NCBI GenBank assembly: GCA_937943605.1
Contig: CALEAW010000052.1
Coordinates: forward strand, 15,695-79,694
DNA: 64,000 bases
From: an uncultured Sutterella sp.
Lineage (GTDB): Bacteria; Pseudomonadota; Gammaproteobacteria; Burkholderiales; Burkholderiaceae_F
Reading direction: 5' to 3'
Below the pieces are notes generated by a model. The model was not told where the DNA came from, made no database searches, and saw only the letters and a program-made list of their open reading frames with translations. Shown one piece after another: positions 50,565 to 59,227 of the stretch. How positions within the stretch are numbered: the stretch's first letter is position 1; each line of letters opens with the position of its first letter. A program made the position numbers and the translations under genes.

Positions 50565-51875
50565 TTAAATAAGCCCCGCAGCATAAAGCGGTAACTTTAA
50601 AATACCGTTCTTAATTGACGCTGGTCCATCACAGAAGAGCACTGCACGCGCTTTGGTCGCAGGACTTGTGGCTAATGCGCGTTCCAACATGGTACGTCGA
50701 CCGCCGCAAGGCTTCACGTCAATCATCATGGCCGGCTCACCAATTTGATGAACAACAATCGGCACATTAAAGTTCATGGCATCGTTGTTGCAGTACGTGA
50801 AGTTTCTAAAGCGGTTATTGAGTAATGCCGCTGTGAGGTTCTCCATATAACCTGGGTGAATGTTCTGCCAACGGTAGTTATAGAGATCTCGGACGTGATC
50901 CATGCCAGAAAGCTGCATAAAGAGACCGGCATCGAGCATGTAGGCACGGACTTCAGTATCCAAGCGATGCTCGTCTAATGGTAAAACCGTAGGCTTCGCC
51001 AATTTGACATAACCGCTTCTTTCCATCCATGTGAGTACATCGGCACACTGCTGAACAGACGAAAAATCACCTAAGAGCGCCTGATCAAATCGACGATTGT
51101 TCTTCGCCATCTGGGGCGGCAAACTTAACATCGTGTATTTGGCAGCTTCTTCTGGAACGGGTACGTAAGTGAAGAGGTCTTTATGAATCGCTTCGATCGC
51201 ACGACGCTGATGTAGCGGAATACTGGCAGGACTCTGGTACTTCACGAAGTCATGCACGACGGACGGGAAGCCCCCGACCAGGGCATAACGCAAATACATA
51301 TCGCGTAAGCGCTGATCAAGGTCACTGTCAATATTCTTACCTTGCATCATGGCTTCACGAACGCTTTGCGTCAATTCAGGCGTCCAACGGAACTTTAAAG
51401 AAGAGTGTGCCCAAAGGAACTCTTCAAAGTCCATGGTGTACATACGGAGTTCAGCGACATGAGGGGCATTGACTTCAGGCGTGTTACGCGCACGCTTCAT
51501 GTCATAGCATGAACTCGTTGCAATCATGTCAAAGCGTGGGTCACCGGCCAGATTTTCAAGGGCAGCTAAAACCTGGGGACAGTCAAAGAGTTCATCAAAG
51601 ATGATGAGCGTTTCACCCGGGACAATCTTGAGCTTTTTGCACAATGTGCTAATAAACACATTGAGCATTTTGCTATTGAGCCCTTCATGAAAGAACTGAC
51701 GATAGTGGGGATTTGAATCAAAACGGAGAATGCCAACATTTTTGTAGTTTTCTTTGGCAAAGGCTTCGATAGACGTCGACTTACCGCAACCGCGTGGCCC
51801 TTTCACAAAAAGGGTAGGGCGATTAGGCATCGCCTTCCACCGTTTTAAATCGTCGTCAATCTTTCGCTTAAACAT
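50565..51875 (-). CDS. AAA ATPase with DUF4143 domain
   Basis: A 436-residue protein of the AAA_14/DUF4143 type. Walker A is FVKGPRGCGKSTSIEAF, Walker B is TLIIFDELFDCPQVL, with the arrangement MIATSSCYDM (sensor) and FEEFLWA (the P-loop companion motif), then ALVGGFPSVV and the C-terminal DUF4143 domain (YMLDAGLFMQLSG, then GYMENLTAALL). Such proteins are common in gut bacteria; their function is uncertain (nucleic-acid or toxin-related roles have been proposed). GGAGGAG precedes the ATG at 51875, preferred to the upstream ATG. No toxin or partner gene adjoins. Confidence 0.9.
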   Translation of the reverse strand: MFKRKIDDDLKRWKAMPNRPTLFVKGPRGCGKSTSIEAFAKENYKNVGILRFDSNPHYRQFFHEGLNSKMLNVFISTLCKKLKIVPGETLIIFDELFDCPQVLAALENLAGDPRFDMIATSSCYDMKRARNTPEVNAPHVAELRMYTMDFEEFLWAHSSLKFRWTPELTQSVREAMMQGKNIDSDLDQRLRDMYLRYALVGGFPSVVHDFVKYQSPASIPLHQRRAIEAIHKDLFTYVPVPEEAAKYTMLSLPPQMAKNNRRFDQALLGDFSSVQQCADVLTWMERSGYVKLAKPTVLPLDEHRLDTEVRAYMLDAGLFMQLSGMDHVRDLYNYRWQNIHPGYMENLTAALLNNRFRNFTYCNNDAMNFNVPIVVHQIGEPAMMIDVKPCGGRRTMLERALATSPATKARAVLFCDGPASIKNGILKLPLYAAGLI

Positions 51876-52135
51876 TCTCTCCTCCGTCATGAAGTCTTCG
51901 CGTTTGAGTGATTGAAATAGATGATTTTAAAAGGATTCTTAGAGCTATTAAGAATCCTTATGCCCTGAATATTTTGGTATTCAAAGGGATACCCCTAATT
52001 GTAGGAATAATTCTTAAAAAATCAAGAGACTGACCGTCTGTTATCGATTCTCTTTGATGGTTTTTAAGCGTAATGACGCGCTTAGTTTAAAGGCCGCGGC
52101 TTTTTGTTCTAGGCATTCCAACAGAAAACCCGCAT
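51876..52135. promoter_or_regulatory. Short AT-rich region upstream of the ATPase gene
   Basis: Contains the ATPase promoter side. A hairpin-like AAAGGCCGCGGCTTTTT at 52090-52106 may terminate the small membrane protein transcript or a transcript from the other direction. Confidence 0.35.
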
Positions 52136-52279
52136 TCATCTTGTTTTATCTCGCGTCTCTTTATCATTTGTTGCGTCAAAAGGACAACCGTCATTCACCG
52201 TTTCGGCAAATGCGCGACAGATCGCCCAGAGAATCACGGCAAACGCGACGATAACGGCGATGAGGGCAATGAAATTCAT
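52136..52279 (-). CDS. Small single-pass membrane protein (47 residues)
   Basis: The frame encodes an N-terminal hydrophobic helix (MNFIALIAVIVAFAVILWA) followed by a polar, charged tail (AETVNDGCPFDATNDKETR). AGGTG lies about eight bases before the ATG. Hydrophobic helix and charged tail resemble other tiny bacterial membrane proteins. I do not recognise a family. It is too short for usual ORF detection and lies between the AAA ATPase and azlD genes. Confidence 0.55.
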   Translation of the reverse strand: MNFIALIAVIVAFAVILWAICRAFAETVNDGCPFDATNDKETRDKTR

Positions 52280-52451
52280 GATGGGCACCTATCAATTGAA
52301 AGTTGAGCAATGCTAGAAAAATGAAGAGCTATGCCTTCAGATCCGATTATAGATGTCGAGTTCTAATAGGCAAAGAAATGGTGACGGCCAAATCGCCTCT
52401 CATCGAAGCACAACAAGGAAGTCATTGCGTACCCATACGGTGCTGAATACA

Positions 52452-52769
52452 TCAACCAATCATCCGCCCTAACACCGCCGCCGTACCCACAGCCGCTAAC
52501 ACAGTAGCGGCCATCCCATTCTTACGACTAACCGCAATCGCTACCACCAAAGCAATCAAATGCACAGGATTTGTCGTAAAGAAAAAGGGTGCAGCAATCG
52601 CGACCAAGACGCAACCTGGCGCAGCATCCAATACCGCACGTACCTTGGGCGAAAGCGTACGGTCTTTCAAAAGCCACCAACCTAATAATCGTGTCGAATA
52701 GGTCGCTGCACACATCGCTAAGATGGCCAAAAACTCCACCCACGTTAAATGGAACCATTCACCCATCAT
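52452..52769 (-). CDS. azlD: Branched-chain amino acid exporter small subunit AzlD
   Basis: A 105-residue protein with four hydrophobic helices. LAILAMCAATYSTRLLGWWLL and LDAAPGCVLVAIAAPFFF are typical of AzlD, the small partner of AzlC; together they export branched-chain or related amino acids. Its ATG overlaps the azlC stop (ATGA), so the pair is coupled as usual. All expected features for the family are present. Confidence 0.9.
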   Translation of the reverse strand: MMGEWFHLTWVEFLAILAMCAATYSTRLLGWWLLKDRTLSPKVRAVLDAAPGCVLVAIAAPFFFTTNPVHLIALVVAIAVSRKNGMAATVLAAVGTAAVLGRMIG

Positions 52770-53488
52770 TGCGCCTCCGAAGCCGTATCGTCACAAACCC
52801 ACACGGTCGCTAAACCAGCGATTGCACCCAAGGCCGCAGACCAGGCAGCACCCAAAAAAAGACTCACGACACCTGCGACTAAACCACTGACGAGCCAAGG
52901 CAATGCCTTTTTGCGTCCTGGCCACATGCCAGACAAAATCGAAATAAAGATCGCCGGGAAGGCCATCGTAAAGCCCCAAAGCGTGAGGTCACCTAACCCT
53001 GTGCCAATTGCAGCACCAGCTAAAGCAGATGCCCACCACGTGACCCAAAGTGTCAACGCCACACCAAAATAAAATGGCACATTGAAGGCTTCAATATCGG
53101 TAGCACCAGCTTTACGACGCTTTTGAATGTCATCCATACTGAGCGCCCATGTCTCATCGCACATAAAGAAAAAGACCAAGAGTGTCTTAGGTAAAGAAAG
53201 ACCCTTGACATACGGTGTGAGCGCGGCCGACAACATAATGTGGCGTGAATTAATCAACCACGTACTCATGGCAATCGTGAGAATTGGAGGTAGGGCACTC
53301 CAAAGCGCAATCGCGGCAAATTCGCTACCGCCAGCGTAATTAATGCCCGTCATCAAGCCCATACCTAAGGGACTCAGACCAGCATGCGCGCCCGTTGCGC
53401 CTAAAATGAGCCCAACAGGAATAAAACCAAACATCACAGGCACACTCGCTCGCATGCCTCTTAAAAAGTCGTCGTGAAGAAAAGCCAT
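52766..53488 (-). CDS. azlC: Branched-chain amino acid exporter large subunit AzlC
   Basis: A 240-residue integral membrane protein. FGFIPVGLILGATGAHAGLSPLGMGLMTGINYAGGSEFAAIALWS and SRHIMLSAALTPYVKGLS are the conserved AzlC blocks, followed by LVFFFMCDETWALS. Predicted seven or eight helices. Forms the exporter with AzlD. No regulator gene next to it. Length is standard. Confidence 0.95.
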   Translation of the reverse strand: MAFLHDDFLRGMRASVPVMFGFIPVGLILGATGAHAGLSPLGMGLMTGINYAGGSEFAAIALWSALPPILTIAMSTWLINSRHIMLSAALTPYVKGLSLPKTLLVFFFMCDETWALSMDDIQKRRKAGATDIEAFNVPFYFGVALTLWVTWWASALAGAAIGTGLGDLTLWGFTMAFPAIFISILSGMWPGRKKALPWLVSGLVAGVVSLFLGAAWSAALGAIAGLATVWVCDDTASEAQ

Positions 53489-53603
53489 GGTGAATCAGTC
53501 ACAAAAGAATGTGATCATTGTAACGAACGTAACGTGCGTAGACGGTGCCCTAAGCAAAGCAACGTAGACCAGCGAATCAACTTCAAGCTAAACTGAAACA
53601 AAA

Positions 53604-53644
53604 GAAAAATCCCCGCTGAGGCACTTAACCACAACGGGGATTTC
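53604..53644 (-). terminator. Intrinsic terminator of gltS
   Basis: Stem AAATCCCCGTTG...AGCGGGGATTT, followed by TTTTCTTTTG on the minus strand. Confidence 0.9.
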
Positions 53645-53664
53645 GTTAAGGGTTTGAACGCGAG

Positions 53665-54909
53665 TTAGAGCGTTGCGAACCACGTAATGACAAGCGAGTT
53701 AATCAAGTCGATCAAGAAGGCACCGACCACACTCACGATTAACCAAGCACGTGGGCTTGAACCATACTTTTCTGCGACAGCTTGCATGTTGGCAAGGCCG
53801 TTAGCCGTGGCACCCATCGAGAATCCGATACCACCAACAGAGAGCATGACAGCGTCATAGGTACGACCAAAGCACGTAAAGAGGACAGCCCAGGCAAAGA
53901 TGATCATCAAAACCGTCTGTGCAGCGAGGATAAGTAAGAGCGGCAAGGCCAAGTGCACGAGTTCATGAAGCTTCAAGCTGTTGATAGCCATCGTCACGAA
54001 GAGGACGAGCGTAATGTCAGCGACCGCATTCAGACCCTTACCATCTACACGATACTTGCCAGAGAAGTCACCGATATTACGAATGACCGTTGCGACAATC
54101 ATCGAACCGATATAAGCCGGCAAAGTCATGTACTGGCCTAAGAAACTCGAGACGATCGTACCGAGACCCATGGCCAAGGCCGTAATCGACACAGCCTTCA
54201 TGATTTCTTCGGTGAAGTGCGGCTTTTCAGAAGCGTGTTCTTCTGTCAAGTCGGTCTTCATATCGTCAGGAATATGAAGTTCTTCATCAGGGTTCTTAAC
54301 TTCAGCAGGTGTCTTGACTTTATAGCGACGGATTGCCCATTCGCCGAACGGCCCACCAATCAAGAGCGCTGCAACCATACCAAAGGTAGCAGCCGTAATG
54401 GCGACAGCCGTACCGCCCTGGATGCCGTAGGTCTGTTCAAAGTAGGGACCAAAGGCCGCGGACGTACCCAAGCCACCCATCATGGAGACCGAACCCGCCA
54501 AAATGCCGTAGTGCGGATCAAGCCCCATCATGTCAGCAAGACCCATACCCAGACCATTTTGTAGGAAGACCAAGACCGTAACGGCAATCAAGAAGCCAAA
54601 AAGCAACTTACCGCCTTCTGTCACGACACGAAGGCTTGCCATCAAACCGATGGTTGTAAAGAAGGCAAGCATCAACACGGTTTGAAGTGTACTGTCGATT
54701 TGGAGACGCACCACGCCAAAATACTCGAGCGTCGACATGATGGCGGCAAATGTCATACCACCAACCACTGGGCTCGGGATCGAATAGCGGGAGAGAAAAC
54801 CAATGCGGCCCTTAAGCCACACACCAAAATAGTAGGTGCAGACGGCGAGCGCCACAGCCTGTACTTTATCCACGGAAATCACCGGGATGGTAGAAGCGAT
54901 GTCAGTCAT
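53665..54909 (-). CDS. gltS: Sodium/glutamate symporter GltS
   Basis: Inner-membrane carrier (414 residues, about 10-11 helices) that imports glutamate with sodium. Conserved ESS-family segments: SIPSPVVGGMTFA, FTTIGLMASLRVV, GLDPHYGILAGSVSMMGGLGTSAAFGPYF (pore-lining Gly-rich repeat 1) and GGIGFSMGATANGLANMQAVAEKYG (repeat 2). The loop between the halves is charged and cytoplasmic. Monocistronic, with its own terminator. Supports glutamate use by an amino-acid-dependent gut bacterium. Confidence 0.95.
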   Translation of the reverse strand: MTDIASTIPVISVDKVQAVALAVCTYYFGVWLKGRIGFLSRYSIPSPVVGGMTFAAIMSTLEYFGVVRLQIDSTLQTVLMLAFFTTIGLMASLRVVTEGGKLLFGFLIAVTVLVFLQNGLGMGLADMMGLDPHYGILAGSVSMMGGLGTSAAFGPYFEQTYGIQGGTAVAITAATFGMVAALLIGGPFGEWAIRRYKVKTPAEVKNPDEELHIPDDMKTDLTEEHASEKPHFTEEIMKAVSITALAMGLGTIVSSFLGQYMTLPAYIGSMIVATVIRNIGDFSGKYRVDGKGLNAVADITLVLFVTMAINSLKLHELVHLALPLLLILAAQTVLMIIFAWAVLFTCFGRTYDAVMLSVGGIGFSMGATANGLANMQAVAEKYGSSPRAWLIVSVVGAFLIDLINSLVITWFATL

Positions 54910-55224
54910 AGTGTTGTCTTGCTTTTAAGTTACTTATTAAATCGAATGACGTTGATCCGACTAGCTCAATCAACGTCATTAGAAAAAGTGTATCAGTACG
55001 TATCCAAAATCTGTTCCTCTCTCTCTAAGGTGAAAGTCTGAGATCAGTCGACGTAAGACAACAAATCGGGTCATGCCTATCGGGAAAACTCTAATTCCAT
55101 CCTGGTGTTCGGGGAAATCCTTCAGCTATTCGGATTACTACTTATCGTTAACTCGCATGACGATTTTGTAAAATGAACCAAAACCCCGTAATCAACCTAG
55201 CTTTTTTAAAGGAGCAATAAAAAA

Positions 55225-55863
55225 ATGCCGCATAAGCGCGCCCTCATTGTGGTGGATGTACAAAACGACTTCTTGCCAGGCGGCCCTCTTGGGGTCAAAA
55301 GCGGAAACCGTATCCTTCCTGTAGTCGGCAACCTTATTGAGAACGGTCAGTGGGATCTCGTCGTCATGACACAAGATTGGCATCCTGCAGATCATGTTTC
55401 TTTTGCTTCGAACCATCCGAGCCGTAAGCCATTTGAAATGATTGACTTGCCCTATGGCTCACAAGTGCTTTGGCCAAAGCATTGTGTAGCCGGTACCGAA
55501 GGCGCTCAAATTGCTTGGGTGATCGGTACGTCAGGGGCTGACCTTGTGTTACGTAAAGGTCACGACAAATCGGTCGATAGCTATAGCGCTTTCTGCGCCG
55601 CCGATGGCCACTCCACTACGGGTCTTGAAGCCTATCTCAAGGCACACGAAATAGAAGAAATCATCGTTTGTGGGATTGCCACCGACTTTTGTGTGAGCTA
55701 TACCGCGCTTGACGGTGCAAAAGCGGGCTTTAAAACGTCCGTTGTGATGGATGCGTCAGCAGCGATTGACACCAGTGGCTCATTAGCAACAGCGAGAGCC
55801 GCTTGGAAAGAAGCCGGTATTTGTGAAGTCTTAAGCACAGACTACGTTAAGCCCTTAGAGTAA
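55225..55863 (+). CDS. pncA: Nicotinamidase PncA
   Basis: Isochorismatase-fold hydrolase converting nicotinamide to nicotinate for NAD recycling. Catalytic triad positions are visible: Asp in VVDVQNDFLPGG, Lys in VLRKGHDKSVDSYSAF, and Cys in VCGIATDFCVSYTALDG. Metal-binding residues are present in DWHPADHVSF. Length (212 residues) is normal. AAGGAG lies nine bases upstream of ATG. Single gene with its own terminator. Confidence 0.95.
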   Translation: MPHKRALIVVDVQNDFLPGGPLGVKSGNRILPVVGNLIENGQWDLVVMTQDWHPADHVSFASNHPSRKPFEMIDLPYGSQVLWPKHCVAGTEGAQIAWVIGTSGADLVLRKGHDKSVDSYSAFCAADGHSTTGLEAYLKAHEIEEIIVCGIATDFCVSYTALDGAKAGFKTSVVMDASAAIDTSGSLATARAAWKEAGICEVLSTDYVKPLE

Positions 55864-55884
55864 TAGGGCAAAAGACGTTAACTG

Positions 55885-55919
55885 ACACGTCGCTCATAAT
55901 TTTAGAGCGGCGTGTTTTT
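55885..55919 (+). terminator. Intrinsic terminator after pncA
   Basis: ACACGTCGCTC/GAGCGGCGTGT stem, then TTTTT. Confidence 0.9.
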
Positions 55920-56081
55920 GTATCGAGCAACGGTGGCATAAGCGTTTTGGAATCCCATGATTAGGGTAATCGCGTAATTTTTTTTGTCCTCTCCCACACA
56001 AACGCTCTCTCAGATGCGATAATCACGCCATCTTTTCCATTCCATTTTTTCCATTTGTTTTAATCCAAGAGAAACACAATC

Positions 56082-57503
56082 ATGGGTGGCTTTTTCGGTG
56101 CAGTCTCCAAGCGCGATATCGTTCTCGATACGTTCTTCGGGGTTGACTATCATTCCCACTTGGGTACCAAGTTTGGGGGCTTAACGATCTACGATGAAAA
56201 GAAGGGTTTTCAGCGTCAGATCCATAACATTACCAACACGCCGTTCCGTACGCGTTTTGAACCCGATATCGCTGATATGGAGGGTACGTCCGGGATTGGC
56301 TGTATTTCCGATGACGATCCGCAGCCCTTGTTGCTGCGCTCCCATTTGGGGTTATTTGCCATCACAACGGTAGGTCTCATCAATAATGCTGACGAATTGA
56401 TTGAACGCTATTTCAGCAATAGCAACAGTCAGTTCCTCGCGATGGGTTCTGGAAATGTTAATGCCACTGAACTCGTGGGTGCTTTGATCAACCGTAAGCA
56501 GAGCATCGTTGAAGGGATTCGTTACGCGCAGGACGTCATTCAAGGTTCTGAAACGATCATGCTTTTGACGCAGGACGGCATCATTGTCGCTCGTGATAAG
56601 CTCGGTCGTTTGCCGGTCTTGATCGGTAAGAATGAGGACGGCTACTGCGTCTCCTTCGAAAGCTTCGTTTACCACAAACTCGGTTACGAAGACCACTATG
56701 AACTTGGTCCACAGGAAATCGTCAAGGTCACGAAGGACGGCATTGAAGTCTTGTCGCCTGCTGCCGAGAAGATGCGCCTTTGCGCCTTCTTGTGGACGTA
56801 CTACGGCTATCCGAACTCCAATTACGAAGGCAAGAACGTTGAAGTGATGCGCTATAAGAATGGTCGCATCATGGCGCGTGACGCGATGGAAAAGGGTGAA
56901 ATGCCTGACGTCGATATCGTCGCAGGTGTGCCTGACTCTGGCTTGCCGCACGGTATTGGCTATGCCAACGAATCGGGTAAGGACTTTGGTCGTCCGTTCA
57001 TTAAGTACACGCCGACCTGGTCGCGTTCCTTTACGCCGACGAGCCAGAAGGTGCGTAATCAGGTTGCCAAGATGAAGCAGATTCCTGTGCCTGAACTCAT
57101 TAAGGATAAGAAGCTTCTCTTGATCGATGACTCTATCGTGCGTGGCACACAGCTTCGTGAAACTGTCGACTTCCTCTACAACTCTGGCGCCAAGGAAGTG
57201 CATATGCGCTCTGCTTGCCCGCCGATCATGTATAGCTGCAAGTACTTGAACTTCTCGCGCGGCAATTCCGACATGGAACTCATTGCTCGTCGCGTGGTTC
57301 AGGATCTTGAAGGCGATGAAGGTCAGAAGCACTTGGACGAGTACTCCGATGCCAAGACCCAACGCGGTCAGTGCATGTTGAAGCGCATTTGCGAAGAAAT
57401 GGGCTTTGACTCCTTAGGCTTCCAGTCGGTAGAAGGCTTGATCGAAGCCATTGGACTGGATAAGGACAAGCTCTGCACGTACTGCTGGACGGGTAAGGAA
57501 TAA
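56082..57503 (+). CDS. purF: Amidophosphoribosyltransferase-like protein (PurF), glutaminase cysteine absent
   Basis: PurF transfers ammonia from glutamine to PRPP in the first step of purine synthesis. The PRPP half is intact: KLLLIDDSIVRGTQLRETV and VAGVPDSGLPHGIGYA, and the Fe-S ligand-type cysteines of the Bacillus-like class appear in SACPPIMYSCKY and LCTYCWTGKE. The amino terminus, however, is MGGFFGAVSKRD instead of MCGIFG: the nucleophile Cys1 is Gly, and the usual HNGNLTN loop reads TVGLINNADEL. So the glutaminase half should be inactive and the enzyme, if active, would need free ammonia or another donor. The ATG has AAGAG upstream. Confidence 0.88.
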   Translation: MGGFFGAVSKRDIVLDTFFGVDYHSHLGTKFGGLTIYDEKKGFQRQIHNITNTPFRTRFEPDIADMEGTSGIGCISDDDPQPLLLRSHLGLFAITTVGLINNADELIERYFSNSNSQFLAMGSGNVNATELVGALINRKQSIVEGIRYAQDVIQGSETIMLLTQDGIIVARDKLGRLPVLIGKNEDGYCVSFESFVYHKLGYEDHYELGPQEIVKVTKDGIEVLSPAAEKMRLCAFLWTYYGYPNSNYEGKNVEVMRYKNGRIMARDAMEKGEMPDVDIVAGVPDSGLPHGIGYANESGKDFGRPFIKYTPTWSRSFTPTSQKVRNQVAKMKQIPVPELIKDKKLLLIDDSIVRGTQLRETVDFLYNSGAKEVHMRSACPPIMYSCKYLNFSRGNSDMELIARRVVQDLEGDEGQKHLDEYSDAKTQRGQCMLKRICEEMGFDSLGFQSVEGLIEAIGLDKDKLCTYCWTGKE

Positions 57504-57530
57504 TTCCTTAGTCCTCCCAATCCTAGAAGA

Positions 57531-57644
57531 AGGGCATCTGACTATAAATCAGGTGCTCTTTTTTATTACCATCGAAAGTTGAATAAGGATTCTCTTGGAA
57601 TCCCGATAGGGTATGGAATCATCCAAAATAAATCAATACCTTAT
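57531..57644. repeat. Left copy of a 115-bp direct repeat, including the purF terminator
   Basis: Starts at the terminator hairpin AGGGCATCTGA/ATCAGGTGCTCT-TTTTTT just after purF and continues 80 bases into intergenic DNA. Aligned to 58904-59018, I count about ten substitutions and one extra T (about 90% identity). Confidence 0.85.
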
Positions 57645-57789
57645 CCGATATTGTCAGCTTAAAAACGGCCATAGCCTGTGCCACAAGGGGAGCGGGTTAT
57701 CGAAAACAGTCTTCAATCTTCCAAAGTTGGCGATAAATCCCTGTTCATTTTGACTGACAAAGTCGGGAGTCTGGAATTTTCGACCGCAG
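57645..57789. other. Intergenic spacer
   Basis: No gene is supported. The TGACAAAGTCGG-GTCT sequence near 57754 resembles the sequence just after the right repeat copy, so this copy may have gained about 100 bases there. Confidence 0.3.
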
Positions 57790-58008
57790 CTAATAAATGT
57801 GGTTAATCGTTACTGCGATTTCGTAGGTCGTTAACTTCTTAGCCATCAACTGTTCAACAGCGAACTCAAGGTACTGCAGTTGACTTTCTGGAATAGCTTC
57901 GACGAAATCGGAACCCTTGGCCATGAACAAGGCCTGCAGATAATGAACGTCTGCTTGGTTTGTAGGTTTAGCGTCATAGTATTTAACCTCCACCATGGTT
58001 TTTGCCAC
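57790..58008 (-). CDS. Hypothetical 72-residue protein
   Basis: A small soluble protein with a helical C-terminal part (IPESQLQYLEFAVEQLMAKKLTTYEIA). The frame begins with GTG at 58008; an ATG at 57996 is an alternative. I do not recognise it. It lies inside the repeat-framed island between the repeat and the broken toxin gene, on the opposite strand, and may be an additional passenger. Confidence 0.5.
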   Translation of the reverse strand: MAKTMVEVKYYDAKPTNQADVHYLQALFMAKGSDFVEAIPESQLQYLEFAVEQLMAKKLTTYEIAVTINHIY

Positions 58009-58260
58009 GATTACTGACGACTGCCTTTCTTCGCCCTTGGCAGGGAAGGGAGATTTGTGTTTCTGGCGGACGACACCGCTTGTACAAAAGTCCGCGTTGC
58101 GATCTCTACGGAATTTGGCGCGTTGGTTGGTATTTGGATCGCGTCTCCATTAATTGAGCAAAATAGCCCATGTCGTAGGCGCAGTTTTCGCTGACAGCTA
58201 ATGAAAAAGAGCTAAAATTAGTGGAAAGGCTGTAAGATTTATCGTACATTAGAAAAAATC

Positions 58261-58551
58261 ATGATCGTTAAACCGCTTCCTACATTTTCCAATTGGCTAA
58301 AAAAATTACGGGATAAACCTGCAAAGATTTGCATTGTTGAACGCATCTCTCGCCTTTCTTCAGGCCTTTTTGGGGATTCAAAATCTGTTGGAGATGGAGT
58401 TTCTGAATTATGAATCCATGTTGGTCCTGGCTACCGGTTGTATTACACGATTCGCCAACAACAAGTCATCATTTTGTTGGTCGGAGGTGACAAGAGCACT
58501 CAAACAACAGATATTGAAAAAGCTAAAAAACTCGCTAAGGAGATTCCATGA
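58261..58551 (+). pseudogene. higB: HigB/RelE-type toxin gene with one in-frame stop
   Basis: Reading through the stop, the 96-codon frame encodes a typical addiction-module killer: FSNWLKKLRDKPAKICIVERISRL, then SKSVGDGVSEL-stop-IHVGPGYRLYYTIR, then VIILLVGGDKSTQTTDIEKAKKLAKEI. Family members have Arg (S-E-L/M-R-I) at the stop position, so a CGA to TGA change at 58411-58413 would explain it. The remaining sequence is fully conserved. The terminal codon overlaps the antidote ATG by two bases. It is either a recent inactivation or a sequencing error. Confidence 0.85.
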
Positions 58552-58853
58552 TTGACATTAACCAACTTCCTGAGTTTGATCCAGCGGAATATCTTGAGGA
58601 TGATGAGGATATCTCTTTATTCTTAGAGGAGGTATTTAAATCCAAGGATCCGCAACACATTGCCAATGCTATTGGTATAGTCGCACGTGCCCGTGGTATG
58701 AACGAAATTGCAAAAAAAAGCGGTCTCCGGAGAGAGTACCTTTATCAAGTTCTGAGCCCGAAGGGTAACCCAACGCTTTCTACGTTGATTCCTATTCTTG
58801 AGGCTCTAGATATTGATCTGACAGTTCGACACCACTCTTTAAGGCACGCTTAA
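58548..58853 (+). CDS. higA: HigA-type antidote of the broken toxin
   Basis: A 101-residue helix-turn-helix antidote: HIANAIGIVARARGMNEIAKKSGLRREYLYQVLSPKGNPTLSTLIPILEALDIDL matches the addiction-module antidote family, with an acidic amino-terminal extension. It overlaps the toxin stop (ATGA), so it was co-translated. If the toxin is dead it may persist as a repressor or as anti-addiction protein. GGAG lies just upstream of its start. A divergent second member of the family is at 32477-32911. Confidence 0.9.
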   Translation: MIDINQLPEFDPAEYLEDDEDISLFLEEVFKSKDPQHIANAIGIVARARGMNEIAKKSGLRREYLYQVLSPKGNPTLSTLIPILEALDIDLTVRHHSLRHA

Positions 58854-58903
58854 TTCCCTGATTTCTCAGGTATTTTTGTTGTGTCGAATAACTTGCCAAT
58901 CGT

Positions 58904-59018
58904 AGGGCATCTGACTATAAATCAGGTGCTCTTTTTTTATTGCCATCGAATGTTTAATAAGGATTCTCTTGAAATCCCGATAGGGTATGAAATCATCAAG
59001 ACTAGGTCAATACCTTAT
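58904..59018. repeat. Right copy of the 115-bp direct repeat, serving as antidote terminator
   Basis: Includes the same hairpin AGGGCATCTGA/ATCAGGTGCTCT followed by seven T, so it terminates the higBA transcript. About 90% identical to 57531-57644 by hand alignment. Confidence 0.85.
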
Positions 59019-59227
59019 TTGACAAAAGTCGGTTCGCGTCTCAAAATGACCCTCCAACAGAGGTTATTGAAATAACACATATCGTCGGATGTTTATTCAT
59101 GAGCAAGTTGAGAGCGTTGTAAACGCTTATTGATGTCCACTTTTTGTACATGAATTCAAAACATCAGCGAGTGATGAAACCTCACAACGGGCATGCTTTT
59201 CGTCAAAGTGGAATCTATTGTTAAGTC

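Noticed and set aside
56352..57362. A 336-codon frame antisense to the PurF homologue
   Set aside because: It is fully inside a clearly coding gene, explained by codon bias, with no ribosome site and no known similarity.
58411..58413. Selenocysteine recoding of the in-frame TGA in the HigB gene
   Set aside because: No SECIS-like hairpin was recognisable directly after the codon and family members carry arginine there; a point mutation is simpler.
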